Notes: generated by a model from the letters alone, not told the origin. Shown: positions 36,980-49,091, counted from the stretch's first letter. The stretch: DNA of 64,000 nucleotides from Kutzneria chonburiensis (GCF_028622115.1 NZ_CP097263.1:5828001-5892000), one strand, 5' to 3'. Numbers and translations are program-made.

Positions 36980-39502
36980 GACTGCTCCTCCTTGGCCGGC
37001 AACGAGATCACCACGGTCAACCCACCGCCGGGTGTGTCCTCGGCGGTGATGGTCCCGCCCATGGCCTCGGTGAACCCCTTGGCCACGCTCAACCCCAGGC
37101 CGACCCCGCTGGTCGCGTCCCGGTCCCCCAACCGCTGGAACGGCTGGAACAACGCATCGCCGGCGCCCTTGGGCAGGCCACGGCCCCGGTCGACGACCCG
37201 CAGCTCCACCTGCGAGGCATGCGCGCTGGCCCGGACCTCGACGGCGGGCTCACCATTCACGCTGCTCCCCGGCTTGCCGTGGCGCAAGGCGTTGTCGATC
37301 ACGTTGGCCACCACCCGTTCGAGCAGCCCGGGATCGGCCAGCACGAGCGGCAGCCGCTCGTCCACGTCGACGAACACGGTGCGGCGGTCGTCGATGCCGG
37401 ACAGGGCCAGCGCGACGATCTCGTCGTAGGCCACGGACCGCAGCTGCGGCCGCACGGCCCCGGTGGCCAGCCGGGACGAGTCGAGCAGGTTGTCGACGAG
37501 CCCGGCCAGCCGGTCGGCGGACTCCTCGACGGTGGCGAGCAGCTCGCCGGTGTCCTCATCGGACAGACGCAGCTCGGGATCGCGGAGACTGCCGGCGGCG
37601 GCCTTGATCGAGGTCAGCGGCGTACGGAGATCGTGCCCGACGGCCGACAACAGCGCGGTCCGCAGCTCCGTGGTCTCGGCCCGGCGCTGCGCGTCGGCGG
37701 TCTGGGCGGCCATCCGCTGCTGCCGCAACGCCAACAGCGCCTGCCCGGCGGCGGCCTCGAGCCCGCCGGTCGGCGGCCTCCAAAGCCTTGCCCCGCAAGG
37801 CAAGATGCACCTCAGGCGTCACGGGAACGTCCACATCGGCCTCATCGGGATCATCGCACGGCTTGGGCCCGACACAGGCGACCCGCTCCCACTTGCCGTG
37901 CTTGTGCTCGAGCAGCGCCACCGACGTGAGCCCGAAGTTCTCCCGCACCTTCTCCAGCAGCCGCACCAGCGGATACGGGCTGGTGAGCACGGTCCGCGCG
38001 TACGACGCGAGCAACGCGGCCTCGGTCCGTGCCCGTGCGGCCTGCTCGGCCCGACGCGCGGCCCGGTCGACCACCAGCGCCACCATCACGGCCACGATCA
38101 CCATGGCGATCAACGTGATCACGTTCTCGCCGTCGGCGATGGTCAGCGAGTACAGCGGCGGCGTGAAGAAGAAGTTGAGCAGTCCGGCCGACAGCGCGGC
38201 GGCGACCACGGCCGGCCCGATGCCGCCGACCAACGCCACGATCACGGTGGCCAGGAAGTAGTCCACGGTGTCGGTGGACACGGTGATGGTGCCGTGCAGC
38301 AGCACGCCGATGCCGGTGGCCAGGGCCGGCAGCAGCAGGGCCAGGCCCCAGCCGAGCAGCTGGCGCTGCGGCGTCAGCGGACTGCGCCCCCACTTGAACC
38401 GCCAGCCTCGGGTGGCCTCGCTGTGCGTGACCATGTGCACGTCGATCGGCCCGGACTCCTGCACGGTGATCGCGCCGATGCCCTCCTCGAACAGCCGCGC
38501 CACCCGCGACCGCCGGGACGTGCCGAGCACGAGCTGCGTGGCGTTCACGCCACGGGCGAAGTCGAGCAGCGCGGTCGGCACGTCGTCGCCGACCACGGTG
38601 TGGAAGGTCGCGCCGACGTCGTCGGCCAGCCGCCGGTACTTGGCCACCTTGTCGGCCGGCGCGCCGCGCAGCCCGTCGCCGCGCAGGATGTGCAGCACGA
38701 GCAGCTCGGCCCCGGACCGGGTGGCGATCCGCCGGGCCCGCCGGATCAGCGTCTCGCTCTCCGGCCCGGCGGTGATCGCCACCACCACCCGTTCCCTGGT
38801 CTCCCAGGTCTCGGTGATCTGCTGCTCCGACCGGTACCGCTGCAACGCCACGTCGACCTGGTCGGCCACCCACAGCAGCGCCAGCTCGCGCAGCGCGGTC
38901 AGGTTGCCGACCCGGAAGTAGTTGCCCAGCGCGGCATCGATCTTGCGGGCCGGGTAGACGTTGCCGTGGGCCAGCCGCCGGCGCAGCGCCTCCGGCGTGA
39001 TGTCGACCAGCTCGATCTGCTCGGCCGAGCGCACGAACTGGTCCGGCACGGTCTCGTGCTGGGCGATGCCGGTGATCCGCTCGACCACGTCGTTGAGGCT
39101 CTCCAGGTGCTGCACGTTGACCGTGGACAGCACGTCGATGCCGGCGTCGAGCAGCTCCTCGATGTCCTGCCAGCGCTTGTCGTTGCGCGAGCCGGGCACG
39201 TTGGTGTGGGCCAGCTCGTCGACCAGCGCCACCTCCGGCCTACGGGCCAGGATGGCGTCGACGTCCATCTCCTCGAGGTCGAGCCCGCGATGGGTGAGGC
39301 GCCGTCGTGGCACGATCTCCAGGCCCTCGACCAGCTGCGCGGTCTTCTCCCGGCCGTGGGTCTCGACCAGGCCGACGACGACGTCGGTGCCGCGGTCGGC
39401 GCGGCGGCGCGCCTCGCCGAGCATCGCGAAGGTCTTGCCGACCCCCGGCGCTGCCCCGAGGTAGATGCGCAGCTCGCCGCGCCGCGGTGTGTCCGGTTGC
39501 AC
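36976..39502 (-). CDS. kdpD: Potassium-sensing histidine kinase KdpD (apparent frameshift near 37755)
   Basis: KdpD senses low potassium or osmotic stress and phosphorylates KdpE. Order: KdpD domain with Walker-like GAAPGVGKT (residues 17-25) and HTNVPGSRNDKRWQD, a universal-stress-like domain (about 235-365), four membrane helices (about 395-500), a short GAF-like part, then HisKA with SAVGHDLRTPL and a HATPase with NVIDNALRHG, DRGRGLP and GVGLGLSVAKG. After GKALEAADRR the frame breaks; the other frame resumes with LEAAAGQALLALRQQ, the normal family sequence. One extra G (or two lost bases) in the CGGCGGG run would explain it. GTG start at 39502. It lies 19 bp after kdpC. Confidence 0.93.
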
Positions 39503-39521
39503 GTCGCTCAGTCTGCCCTTG

Positions 39522-40168
39522 TCAGTGCTCTGCTGCCTGGACGGCCAGGTTCAGCGCCAGCACGTTCACCGTCGGCTCGCCGAGGAAGCCGGCGCCCCGC
39601 CCGCTGGTGTTGTCGGCCACGATCTTCGCCACCTGGTCGACGGACAGCCCGGTCACCCGGGCCACCCGGTTGATCTGGAGCTGGGCGTAGGCCGGGCTGA
39701 TCGCCGGGTCCAAGCCCGAGGCCGACGCCGTCACGGCATCGGCCGGCACCTGGTCCACCGACACGCCCTCACGTTCGGCGACGGCCTCCTTGCGGGCCTT
39801 GACCTGGGCCACCAGCACCGGGTTGTCGGCCGACAGGTTGGACGGGGCCGAGGTGGCGGCGTCGTTGTCGGCCAGGCCGAGCTTGGTGTTGTCGGTGGCC
39901 GAGAAGTCCGACGCGGTGGCCGAGGGCCGGGTGTGGAAGTACGGGTCCCTGTTCGGGTCCTTGGCCACCGGGTTGAGCCCGATCAGCGAGGACCCGACCG
40001 GCTTGCCGTCGACCGTCACGATCGAGCCGTTCGCCTGCGCCGACAGCCCCGGGACCTGCCCGATCCCCCACACCACCAGGGGATACGCGATCCCCAGCAG
40101 CACCGTCATCAGCAGCACCATCCGGAGCCCGGCGACGGTCTGCTTGACCAGTCCTGAACGCACGACGA

Positions 40169-40172
<4 letters not shown>
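39522..40172 (-). CDS. kdpC: Potassium-transporting ATPase subunit KdpC
   Basis: A 216-residue single-span subunit that supports ATP binding in the KdpFABC pump. A membrane helix lies at about 15-38 ([21 protein letters not shown]). The family sequences [44 protein letters not shown] (quoted to AISPAYAQ) and [14 protein letters not shown] are present. The GTG start overlaps the kdpB stop as GTGA. Another GTG three codons on is possible. Length is normal for actinobacteria. Confidence 0.96.
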
Positions 40173-42276
<2,104 letters not shown>

Positions 42277-42280
<4 letters not shown>

Positions 42281-43938
42281 GACATGGCCTCCGCGATGGG
42301 ACCGAGAGCGAGCGCCGGGACGAAGGTCAGCGCGGCGACGAGGAGAACGGTTCCGGTGACCATGGACGCGAACAGCGGTCCACTGGTCGGCAGCGTGCCG
42401 GCCGACGGCGGCACCTTCTTCTGCACGGCGAGTCCGCCGGCCAGGCACAGCACCGCCAGGATGGGAATGAAGCGGCCGAACGCCATGGCCACGCCCAGCG
42501 TGGACTCGAACCAGTCGTTGGTCACCGTCAGCCCGCCGAAGGCGCTGCCGTTGTTGTTGGACGCCGACGCGTAGGCGTAGAGGACCTCGGACAGGCCGTG
42601 CGCGCCTGGGTTGGTCAGGGCCGCGCCGGTCGAGGGCAGCACCGCGGCGATGCCGGCGAACACCAGGACCAGGGTCGGCATGGCCAGCATGGCGATGGAC
42701 GCCATGGTGACTTCCCTGCGCCCCAGCTTCTTGCCCAGGTACTCCGGCGTGCGGCCGACCATCAGGCCGGCGAGGAACACCGCGACGATGGCGAACACCA
42801 GGATGCTGTAGATGCCGGTGCCGGTGCCGCCCGGCGATATCTCGCTGAACAGCATGTTCAGCATCGTGCCGCCACCACCGAGGCCGCTGAGGCTGTCGTG
42901 GGCGGCGTTGACCGCGCCGGTGGACGTGCCCGTGGTCGAGTTGGCGAACAGCGCCGAGCCGGGGATGCCGAACCGGCTTTCCTTGCCCTCCATGGCACTG
43001 CCGGCCAGCAGCGCGGCCGGACCGTTCGGGTGCGCCTCGGCCCACCAGATCACCGCGAGCATGCCGCCCCACAGCACGGCCATCACCGACAGGATGGTGT
43101 AGCCCTGCTTCTTGTCGGCCACCATCACGCCGAAGGTGCGGGTCAGGCTGACCGGGATCACCAGCAGCAGGAAGATCTCGACGAGGTTGGTCCACGCGTT
43201 GGGGTTCTCGAACGGGTGGGCCGAGTTGGCGTTGAAGATGCCGCCGCCGTTGGTGCCCAGCTCCTTGATCGCCTCCTGGCTGGCCGTCGGGGCCAGCGCG
43301 ATGGTGTGCTGTGCGCCGTCCACTGTGGTCACGGCGATGCCGCCGGACAGGCTGTCCACCACACCCAGGGCGATCAGCACGATCGCGAACACGAAGGAGA
43401 TCGGCAGCAGGATGCGGATCACGGTGCGGGTCAGGTCGACCCACAGGTTGCCGATCCGGTCGGTGCCGGCTCGCATGAAGCCGCGGATCAGCGCCACCGC
43501 GACGCACATGCCGATGGCCGCCGACACGAAGTTTTGCACGGTCAGGCCGGCCATCTGCACCAGGTGGCCGTAGGCCTGCTCCGGCACGTAGGACTGCCAG
43601 TTGGTGTTGGTGACGAAGCTGATCGCGGTGTTGAACGCGGTCGCGGGATTGATCTCCGGTCGGCCGAGGCCCAGCGGCAGCACAGTTTGTAGGCGCTGCA
43701 ACAGGTACAGCACGACCACGGAGGCGAAGGAGAAGCCGAGCACGCCGTAGGCGTAGGTGGCCCAGCGCTGGTCGGACTCCGCGTCGACGCGGACCACCCG
43801 GTACAGCGCGCGTTCCACCCGCCAGTGCTTGGCGCTCAGGTAGGCGCGGGCCATGTAGTCGCCGAGCGGCTTGTACACCGCCGCGAGCGCGGCGAGCAGC
43901 AGGGCCACCTGGAGCAGGCCGGCAACAGTGTCGTTCAT
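42277..43938 (-). CDS. kdpA: Potassium-transporting ATPase subunit KdpA
   Basis: The potassium-selective membrane subunit, 553 residues, related to KtrB/TrkH channels. It has about ten membrane helices and four filter-like loops, for example [37 protein letters not shown] (quoted from GTNGGG to ENP), and [11 protein letters not shown]. The conserved N-terminal [11 protein letters not shown] matches the family. ATG at 43938 overlaps kdpF by one base region (stop at 43940 is two bases before). It is followed by kdpB with an ATGA overlap. Confidence 0.98.
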
Positions 43939-43939
43939 G

Positions 43940-44041
43940 TCAGAACTTCTCCGGCTTGATCAGGGCGACGAACAGGTAGACGAGCAACAGCAGGGCGAGC
44001 ACGCCGCCGAGGACGTTCGCCACCGCACCGGCCCCGTTCAC
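43940..44041 (-). CDS. kdpF: K(+)-transporting ATPase subunit KdpF
   Basis: A 33-residue single membrane helix, VNGAGAVANVLGGVLALLL then VYLFVALIKPEKF. The ending LIKPEKF is the hallmark of KdpF, a lipid-like stabiliser of the pump. The GTG start has GGAG five bases upstream and overlaps the stop of a small upstream gene (GTGA). It is too short for most gene finders. Confidence 0.93.
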   Translation of the reverse strand: MNGAGAVANVLGGVLALLLLVYLFVALIKPEKF

Positions 44042-44121
44042 AGCCGCTCCATTCCGCGCAGCATGAGCGCGAGCACTCCGAAGACGCCGATCACCAGCAC
44101 GGCGTAGGCCAGGTCGGCCAT
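44038..44121 (-). CDS. 27-residue membrane micropeptide leading the kdp operon
   Basis: An ATG at 44121 with a GAAAGG ribosome site six bases upstream begins MADLAYAVLVIGVFGVLALM followed by LRGMERL. It is one hydrophobic helix with a basic end. Its TGA overlaps the kdpF GTG by four bases, the same coupling used through the rest of the operon, which makes it very probably translated. I know of no named family; it may be an extra pump-associated peptide or a leader that sets kdpF translation. Confidence 0.75.
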   Translation of the reverse strand: MADLAYAVLVIGVFGVLALMLRGMERL

Positions 44122-44221
44122 GACGCGCCTTTCCCCTCGTGAAGCGGTCACCCCCACGGCGACCGCGAACGAGATGAGCCTGCATCCGCGGCCACCGGGT
44201 GCGACGGCGGCTGATGGCGTC

Positions 44222-44260
44222 TTGACGCGCCGATATGCCGCATTGACGCGATATTGACGG
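44222..44260 (-). promoter_or_regulatory. Phased direct repeats, candidate KdpE operator
   Basis: TTGACGCG occurs at 44222 and 44243, and TTGACGGC at 44254 (plus-strand reading; GCGTCAA towards kdp). Spacings of 21 and 11 bp are two and one helical turns, the pattern bound by OmpR-family regulators. The array lies 100-140 bp before the first kdp start codon. Confidence 0.5.
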
Positions 44261-44330
44261 CGCGGTGAGCCACGTCTCCCACCCGATCAGGGGACGGCGG
44301 AACTCAGCGTGACCGCCAACCCGCGCAGCC

Positions 44331-44389
44331 GATGCAGGGAAGGACGCCTTACCTGCGTTCAACGCAGGTAAGGCGTCCTTCCCTGCATC
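44331..44389. terminator. Very long hairpin after the LuxR-type gene
   Basis: Two perfect 29-base inverted arms (starting GATGCAGGGAAGG) are separated by a single base, so almost the whole element folds. It starts 34 bp after the stop of the LuxR-type gene and separates it from the kdp promoter region. No T-run. Confidence 0.8.
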
Positions 44390-44423
44390 AAGAACGTGAC
44401 TCGGTGTAGTTGTGCGTAAACGG

Positions 44424-46613
44424 TCAGCGGGCCTGGCGGGTGATGTGCGCGGCGACCTGGGTGCGGTTGTTGACGCCCAGCTTGTTCATGATGCTGCGCA
44501 GGTGCGTCTGCACAGTTCTGGTGCCCACGAACAACTTCGCCGCGATCTGAGGATTCGTCAGCCCGGCCGCGACCAGCTCGGCCACCTCGCGCTCGCGGGC
44601 CGTCAGCTCGGACTCGGCCGGCGCCACCGACCGCATCGCGTGCCCGGCCCGGGCCCCGATCGCCACCGCCCGCCCGAAGCCCATCTCGGCCCCCTCGGCG
44701 ACGGCCGCATCGAACGCCCGCTCGCCCAGCGCCGCCCGGAGCATGGCGGCGGCCTGCTCGTGCCCCATCGCGAACGGCCCCGGCCGGTACAGCCGCAGGC
44801 CGATGTCCGACCACAGCTTGGCCGACGCGCCCAGCAGCAGCGCCGCCCGATCGTGGTAGCCGGCGGCGGCGCAGGCCCAGGACAGCGTCTCCATCGTCCA
44901 GCCGCAGCCCCACATGTCGTCGATGGCCTGGAAGCGCCGCAGCGCCTCCTCGATCAGCGTGATCGCCCGCTCCGGGTCGGTTCGGATGAAGTCCGTGCCG
45001 TACGCCCAGGTGGCGTTGGCCAGCGAGTAACCGGCCTGCAGCCGCTCGGCCCTGGCCACCAGCTCGCGACCGGCCGCCTCGGCCGTGTCCTCGCCGCTGT
45101 TGTGAGCCAGCCACATGTCGGCCGCGAACACGTCGCCGGCCGCGCCGACCCGCTCGAACAGGGCGCGGGCCTCGGTCAGGTGCCGGACCACGGCGTCCCG
45201 GTCGATCTCCACGATCCAGGCCCGGATTCCCTTGGCCAGCAACGTGGTCGCGTCGGCCAGGTCGTCGCCGGTGTCGGAGATCAGCTCCGGGGCCTGCGAC
45301 GGGTCACCGAGGAAGATGGCGATGATGGTCGCCCAGGCCAGGCCGGTGGCCCGCAGCGGCGTCGGCAGCGGCTCGCCGCCGGCCAGCGCCAGACGCAGCC
45401 AGCGCAGGCCCTCGGCCAGGCCGCCGACCACGTACCAGCAGTGCGAGCGCAGCAGCGAGATCGCCATGTCCAGCGCGGCAGTGGCTTCGCCGGGCGTGCG
45501 CAGACTCCAGTCCACCGAGGCCAGCACGTTGGGCAGGTCATTGCGGATCCGCTCCAGCCAGCGCAGCTCGTCCGGGCCGAGCCAGCTGGTGGCGGCATCG
45601 TGGGCCAGGCGCTGGAAGTAATCACGGTGTCGACGGTGCAGTGATTCCGGGTCGTCCAGGCGGCTGGCGCCGTACTCGCGGATCGTCTCCAGCATCCGGT
45701 ACCGGACCCGGCCACCGCGATGCTCGCTGGTCAGCAGCGACCGCTCGGCCAGCCCCGCCAACGCCGTCAGCACTTCCTCGCGCGGTAGCCGTTCATCGGC
45801 GCAAACGTGCTCGGCGGCGGCCAGATCGAGATCGCCGGCGAACACCGACAGCCGCGCCCACAGCAGCCGCTGATGCTCGGTGCAGAGCTGATAGCTCCAG
45901 TCCAGTGCCGCGGTCAGGCCGGTGAGCAGCCGAAACCGGTCGTCGAGGCGTTCGAGCAGGGTGGCCATGCCGATGGTCCGCAGCTGCGCGGCCGCCAGCT
46001 CGATGGCCAGCGGCAGACCCTCCAGCCGCTGACACAGCCGCAGCGCGGTGTCCCGGTCGCCGGCGCTCGGCACGAAGTCGGGCCGCGCCGCCTGCACGCG
46101 GTCGATCAGCAGGGTGACAGCCTCGGCGTCGAGCGGGCGCAGCTCCACCACGTGCTCGCCGGCGATGCCCAGCGGCTGCCGGCTGGTGGCGATCACCCGC
46201 AGGTCGGCCGCGGCCGTGAGCATCGCTCGCACGATGCCGCCGACCGTCTCGACGAGGTGCTCACAGTTGTCCAGCACCAGCAGTAAACGCCGGTCGCGGA
46301 CGTGATCGAGCAGCACTTCCGTGGTGGTGCGGGTGGAGTGGTCGTGCACGCCGAGGCCCTTGGCGATGGTCTCGCAGACCAGCTGCGCGTCGGCGTTGCG
46401 GTTGAGCGTGGACAGGTCGGCCCACCAGGCGCCGTCGGCGAAGGACCGCCGCAGCTCGTGCGCGAGCCGTAGGCTCACCCGGGTCTTGCCGACGCCGCCG
46501 ACACCGGTCACGGTCAGCAGGTGCGCCGAGGTCAGCCGGCGGCGCATCGCGGCCAGGTCGTCACGCCGTCCGACGAACGAGCTGATCTCCGTGGGTAGCG
46601 TGCCTCCCGTCAT
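44424..46613 (-). CDS. LuxR-family regulator with NB-ARC-like ATPase domain
   Basis: A 729-residue protein. The N-terminal ATPase has P-loop VTGVGGVGKTRVS (residues 35-47), Walker B RLLLVLDNCEHL and sensor VIATSRQPLG; the central region is a winged helix plus TPR-like helices (about 310-620). The C-terminus (about 665-729) is a LuxR helix-turn-helix with ELTAREREVAELVAAGLTN and GTRTVQTHLRSIMNKLGV. This resembles the large ATP-binding LuxR/MalT-like group of actinomycetes. The ligand and targets are unknown. It is divergent from the MarR gene with 236 bp between start codons and no obvious operator seen there. Confidence 0.92.
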   Translation of the reverse strand: MTGGTLPTEISSFVGRRDDLAAMRRRLTSAHLLTVTGVGGVGKTRVSLRLAHELRRSFADGAWWADLSTLNRNADAQLVCETIAKGLGVHDHSTRTTTEVLLDHVRDRRLLLVLDNCEHLVETVGGIVRAMLTAAADLRVIATSRQPLGIAGEHVVELRPLDAEAVTLLIDRVQAARPDFVPSAGDRDTALRLCQRLEGLPLAIELAAAQLRTIGMATLLERLDDRFRLLTGLTAALDWSYQLCTEHQRLLWARLSVFAGDLDLAAAEHVCADERLPREEVLTALAGLAERSLLTSEHRGGRVRYRMLETIREYGASRLDDPESLHRRHRDYFQRLAHDAATSWLGPDELRWLERIRNDLPNVLASVDWSLRTPGEATAALDMAISLLRSHCWYVVGGLAEGLRWLRLALAGGEPLPTPLRATGLAWATIIAIFLGDPSQAPELISDTGDDLADATTLLAKGIRAWIVEIDRDAVVRHLTEARALFERVGAAGDVFAADMWLAHNSGEDTAEAAGRELVARAERLQAGYSLANATWAYGTDFIRTDPERAITLIEEALRRFQAIDDMWGCGWTMETLSWACAAAGYHDRAALLLGASAKLWSDIGLRLYRPGPFAMGHEQAAAMLRAALGERAFDAAVAEGAEMGFGRAVAIGARAGHAMRSVAPAESELTAREREVAELVAAGLTNPQIAAKLFVGTRTVQTHLRSIMNKLGVNNRTQVAAHITRQAR

Positions 46614-46849
46614 CGACCCACCCTAGAGCCCGCCGGCTACGCCATCGCCTACGCCATCGCGCGGATGCCGGAACCGGTGCCCGGCGGGCACGCTGGGTGA
46701 CAGGGGAGGGGATGACCGGTGGCCCACTCGCCGGGGGTTGGGTGGGTCACCGTTCCCGTTCGTTCCCCGGCGCGGTGCGCGTCCGGACAGCGGCACAGGT
46801 CAGCGGGATATCCTGACCGTCCGCTGTGACCGGTTCGTGGAGGGCTGCC

Positions 46850-47299
46850 GTGACCACTGAGTTCGAGGTCAGCCAGCAGCAGTCGCTCCAGCTGCTCATC
46901 TCGCTGCACCGGTTGTTGCGCACCGTGCGGCAGGCCGCGCCGGCCAACGGGCTGTACCCGACCCAGTTGATCGTGCTGTCCCAGCTGTTGCAGGGCGGGC
47001 CGATGCGGGTCGGCGAGCTGGCCGCGCAGGTGCCGTGCTCGCAGCCGACCGCGACCACCATGGTCAGCCACCTGGAGGCGATGGGCCTGGTCGCGCGTGA
47101 GCCCGACCCGGACGACCGGCGGGCGATCCAGGTGACGCTGACCGAGACCGGCCGCGAGACCATCATCTCCGTGACCCACGGCGACGCCGAGATCATCGCC
47201 GCCCGGCTGGCCGAGCTCACGCCCGAGGAGGCCGCCCAGGTGCTGGCCGTCGCGCCGCTGCTGGAGCGGCTGTCCGGCCAGCGCGTCGATCAGAGGTAG
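46850..47299 (+). CDS. MarR-family transcriptional regulator
   Basis: A 149-residue winged-helix regulator. The recognition helix is in VGELAAQVPCSQPTATTMVSHLEAMGLV (quoted from VGELAA to SHLEAMG), followed by the wing REPDPDDRRAIQVTLTETG, the standard MarR DDRR signature. GTG at 46850 has GGAGGG five bases upstream; an in-frame GTG eight codons earlier is less likely. MarR proteins usually respond to small aromatic compounds; here neither ligand nor target gene is evident. Its last 10 bp overlap the convergent HAAS gene. Confidence 0.92.
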   Translation: MTTEFEVSQQQSLQLLISLHRLLRTVRQAAPANGLYPTQLIVLSQLLQGGPMRVGELAAQVPCSQPTATTMVSHLEAMGLVAREPDPDDRRAIQVTLTETGRETIISVTHGDAEIIAARLAELTPEEAAQVLAVAPLLERLSGQRVDQR

Positions 47300-48057
47300 A
47301 AGCCGATGCCCAGCACGCCCACGAAGGCCGAGGCCACCGCCGCGTTGGCCGGGACCACCAGCCACAGCAGGCGGCGGTCGACCCGGCTGTAGTAGCCGAC
47401 CATGATCGAGATCAGCGCGGCCGGCAGCACCAGGAAGACCATGCCGAAGAGGTTGTAGCGGCCGAACGTCATGACCGGCAGCACCCGCAGCAGCCACCAG
47501 GCCGGTTGCAGGCTGTAGATGTAGGCCAGCACCTTGCCCGTGACGGTGGACCGGTCCGGGGTGAGGTACGGGGTCAGCGCCTTGACCACCGGCAGCTCCG
47601 CGACCGCGTGCACGCCGGCGCGGCCGCGGACCAGGATCGGCAGTGAGATGGCCAGGCCGATCAGTCCCGTCAGCAGGAACAGCGGCAGGCCCCGGTAGAA
47701 CTCGCGCACCGACACCCCGAACAGCAGCGCGCTGGCCGTGGTGATCAGCAGACCCGTCAGGGCCAGCACCTCGACGCCGTCGTTGCGCTCCGCCTTGAGC
47801 TGCTGCGTCGGCTGCTCCGGCCCCGGCGGCGGCGGGTAGCCCGCCGCCGAGCGCAGCTCCGCCGCGTACGCCTCGGGGTTGCCGAGGCGCAGTTCCAGCT
47901 GGTCCTCGCCGTGGTCACGGGCCAGCTCGCGGACGTACTCCTCGGCGTCCTCCAGCAGCTCGTCCACCTCGGCCGGCGGCAGGTCGGCGAGGGCGGCCCG
48001 CATCCGCGTCAGGAAGCGGTCAGTAGTTGATCCATCGTCTTCGCGAACGTCCGCCAC
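47290..48057 (-). CDS. HAAS-domain membrane protein partnered with PadR
   Basis: A 255-residue protein. Residues 10-65 form a HAAS-type helical domain (FLTRMRAALADLPPAEVDELLEDAEEYV, quoted from LADLPP to AEEYV, then LGNPEAYAAELR). Residues 85-255 contain about five or six membrane helices. HAAS proteins are regularly encoded after PadR-type repressors and are thought to act in envelope signalling. GTG at 48057 lies inside padR, overlapping its last 49 bp in a different frame. A later ATG (MRAALADLP) would cut into the HAAS domain, so the longer form is preferred. Confidence 0.82.
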   Translation of the reverse strand: MADVREDDGSTTDRFLTRMRAALADLPPAEVDELLEDAEEYVRELARDHGEDQLELRLGNPEAYAAELRSAAGYPPPPGPEQPTQQLKAERNDGVEVLALTGLLITTASALLFGVSVREFYRGLPLFLLTGLIGLAISLPILVRGRAGVHAVAELPVVKALTPYLTPDRSTVTGKVLAYIYSLQPAWWLLRVLPVMTFGRYNLFGMVFLVLPAALISIMVGYYSRVDRRLLWLVVPANAAVASAFVGVLGIGFYL

Positions 48058-48329
48058 GTCCTGCACGACTCCTCCAGTCGAACGCGCCCCGACTCGCTGA
48101 CGCGGTAGTACTTGCGGTGCGGGCCCTCCTCGCTCGGCACGACGTAGGAGGTGAGCAGGTCGGCCTTGTACAGCCGGCGCAGCGTGCCGTACACGGAGGC
48201 GTCGGCCACCTCGTCCAGGCCGCTCTGGCGCAGCCGGCGCAACACGTCGTAACCGTAGCCGTCCTCCTCCCGGAGCACGGCCAGGACCGCGAGGTCCAGG
48301 ACGCCCTTGAGCAGCTGGCTGGTGTCCAA
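48009..48329 (-). CDS. PadR-family transcriptional regulator (TTG start)
   Basis: A 106-residue winged-helix repressor: QLLKGVLDLAVLAVLREEDGYGYDV at the N-terminus (quoted from QLLKG to LREEDG), then DASVYGTLRRLYKADLL in the recognition region and PHRKYYRVSESG in the wing. The start is TTG at 48329, with GGGAGG five bases upstream; it gives the family-standard MDTSQLLKG beginning and no ATG/GTG does. It probably represses itself and the overlapping HAAS gene. Confidence 0.92.
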   Translation of the reverse strand: MDTSQLLKGVLDLAVLAVLREEDGYGYDVLRRLRQSGLDEVADASVYGTLRRLYKADLLTSYVVPSEEGPHRKYYRVSESGRVRLEESCRTWRTFAKTMDQLLTAS

Positions 48330-48443
48330 CCGAACCTCCCGGTGATGCGCTGCGCCCACTATTCCGCAATGCGCACTACTACGCAAGTCGTAGTTGTGGG
48401 AAGCACTCCTCATATCCGGCCGGCTGGCAGACTCCCGGCCGTG

Positions 48444-49037
48444 ATGACTGAAGACCTGTTCGTACAGCAGGAAAAGCTCCAGATCGAGGCGCACGCGGTG
48501 TGCACGGACCTGGACATCGACGCGAAGCTGGCGGGGCTCGGGGAGCCGGTGCACACGGGGAGCTCGGTGCTGGGGCTGATGGTCCGCCGGGACGTGGACA
48601 TCACGGTGGCGTGCCAGAAGCTGGACGCGGGGGCGGTGGCGCGGCTGGGGGCGGAGCTGGCGGGGCACGAGCGGATCTGGAAGGTGCAGTTCCGCAACGA
48701 CACCGGCAGCTGGAACGTGGAGCCGGAGCAGTATCCGGACGGGCTGTACCTGGGCCTGGGCTACGGGTCGGCGGAGGGACAGCGGTGGAACTTCGACATC
48801 TGGTTCGTGGACGAGCCGGCGCGCCAGCCGGACCTTGAGCACATCAAGACGTTGCCGCCCCGCCTGACGACCGAGACCCGGCGGGCGATTCTGGCGATCA
48901 AGCAGGCCTGGGCGGACAACCCCGACTACGGCAAGACGGTGCGCAGCTACACCATCTACCGCTCGGTGCTGGACGACGGCGTCCGCACGCCGGAGGACTT
49001 CACCCGCTGGCTTGCCGACCGGCCCAATGTCACATGA
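48444..49037 (+). CDS. Conserved nucleotidyltransferase-like protein
   Basis: A 197-residue soluble protein, no named family. HTGSSVLGLMVRRDVDITVAC has a Gly-Ser followed by Asp-x-Asp (about residues 38-53), the pattern of minimal nucleotidyltransferases. Later segments GLYLGLGYGSAEGQRWNFDIWFVDEP (quoted from RWNFDIW) give a third acidic position. The rest is helical, including RRAILAIKQAWADNP. ATG at 48444 directly follows an in-frame GTG at 48441. Similar uncharacterised proteins are frequent in actinomycetes. It may add a nucleotide to a small molecule or protein; this is inferred from the motif only. Confidence 0.75.
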   Translation: MTEDLFVQQEKLQIEAHAVCTDLDIDAKLAGLGEPVHTGSSVLGLMVRRDVDITVACQKLDAGAVARLGAELAGHERIWKVQFRNDTGSWNVEPEQYPDGLYLGLGYGSAEGQRWNFDIWFVDEPARQPDLEHIKTLPPRLTTETRRAILAIKQAWADNPDYGKTVRSYTIYRSVLDDGVRTPEDFTRWLADRPNVT

Positions 49038-49091
49038 GCGTCATACTTGCCTCTATTCGGCACATCCGGACCGCATGTGCCACAAAAAGGG

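Noticed and set aside
42281-43507. Extension of kdpB upstream into kdpA
   Set aside because: The sequence has no KdpB homology and is antiparallel in frame to none of the known domains; ATG at 42280 is coupled to kdpA.
44222-44260. Plus-strand promoters from repeated TTGACG
   Set aside because: No plus-strand gene begins downstream within range; phased repeats before kdp fit an operator better.
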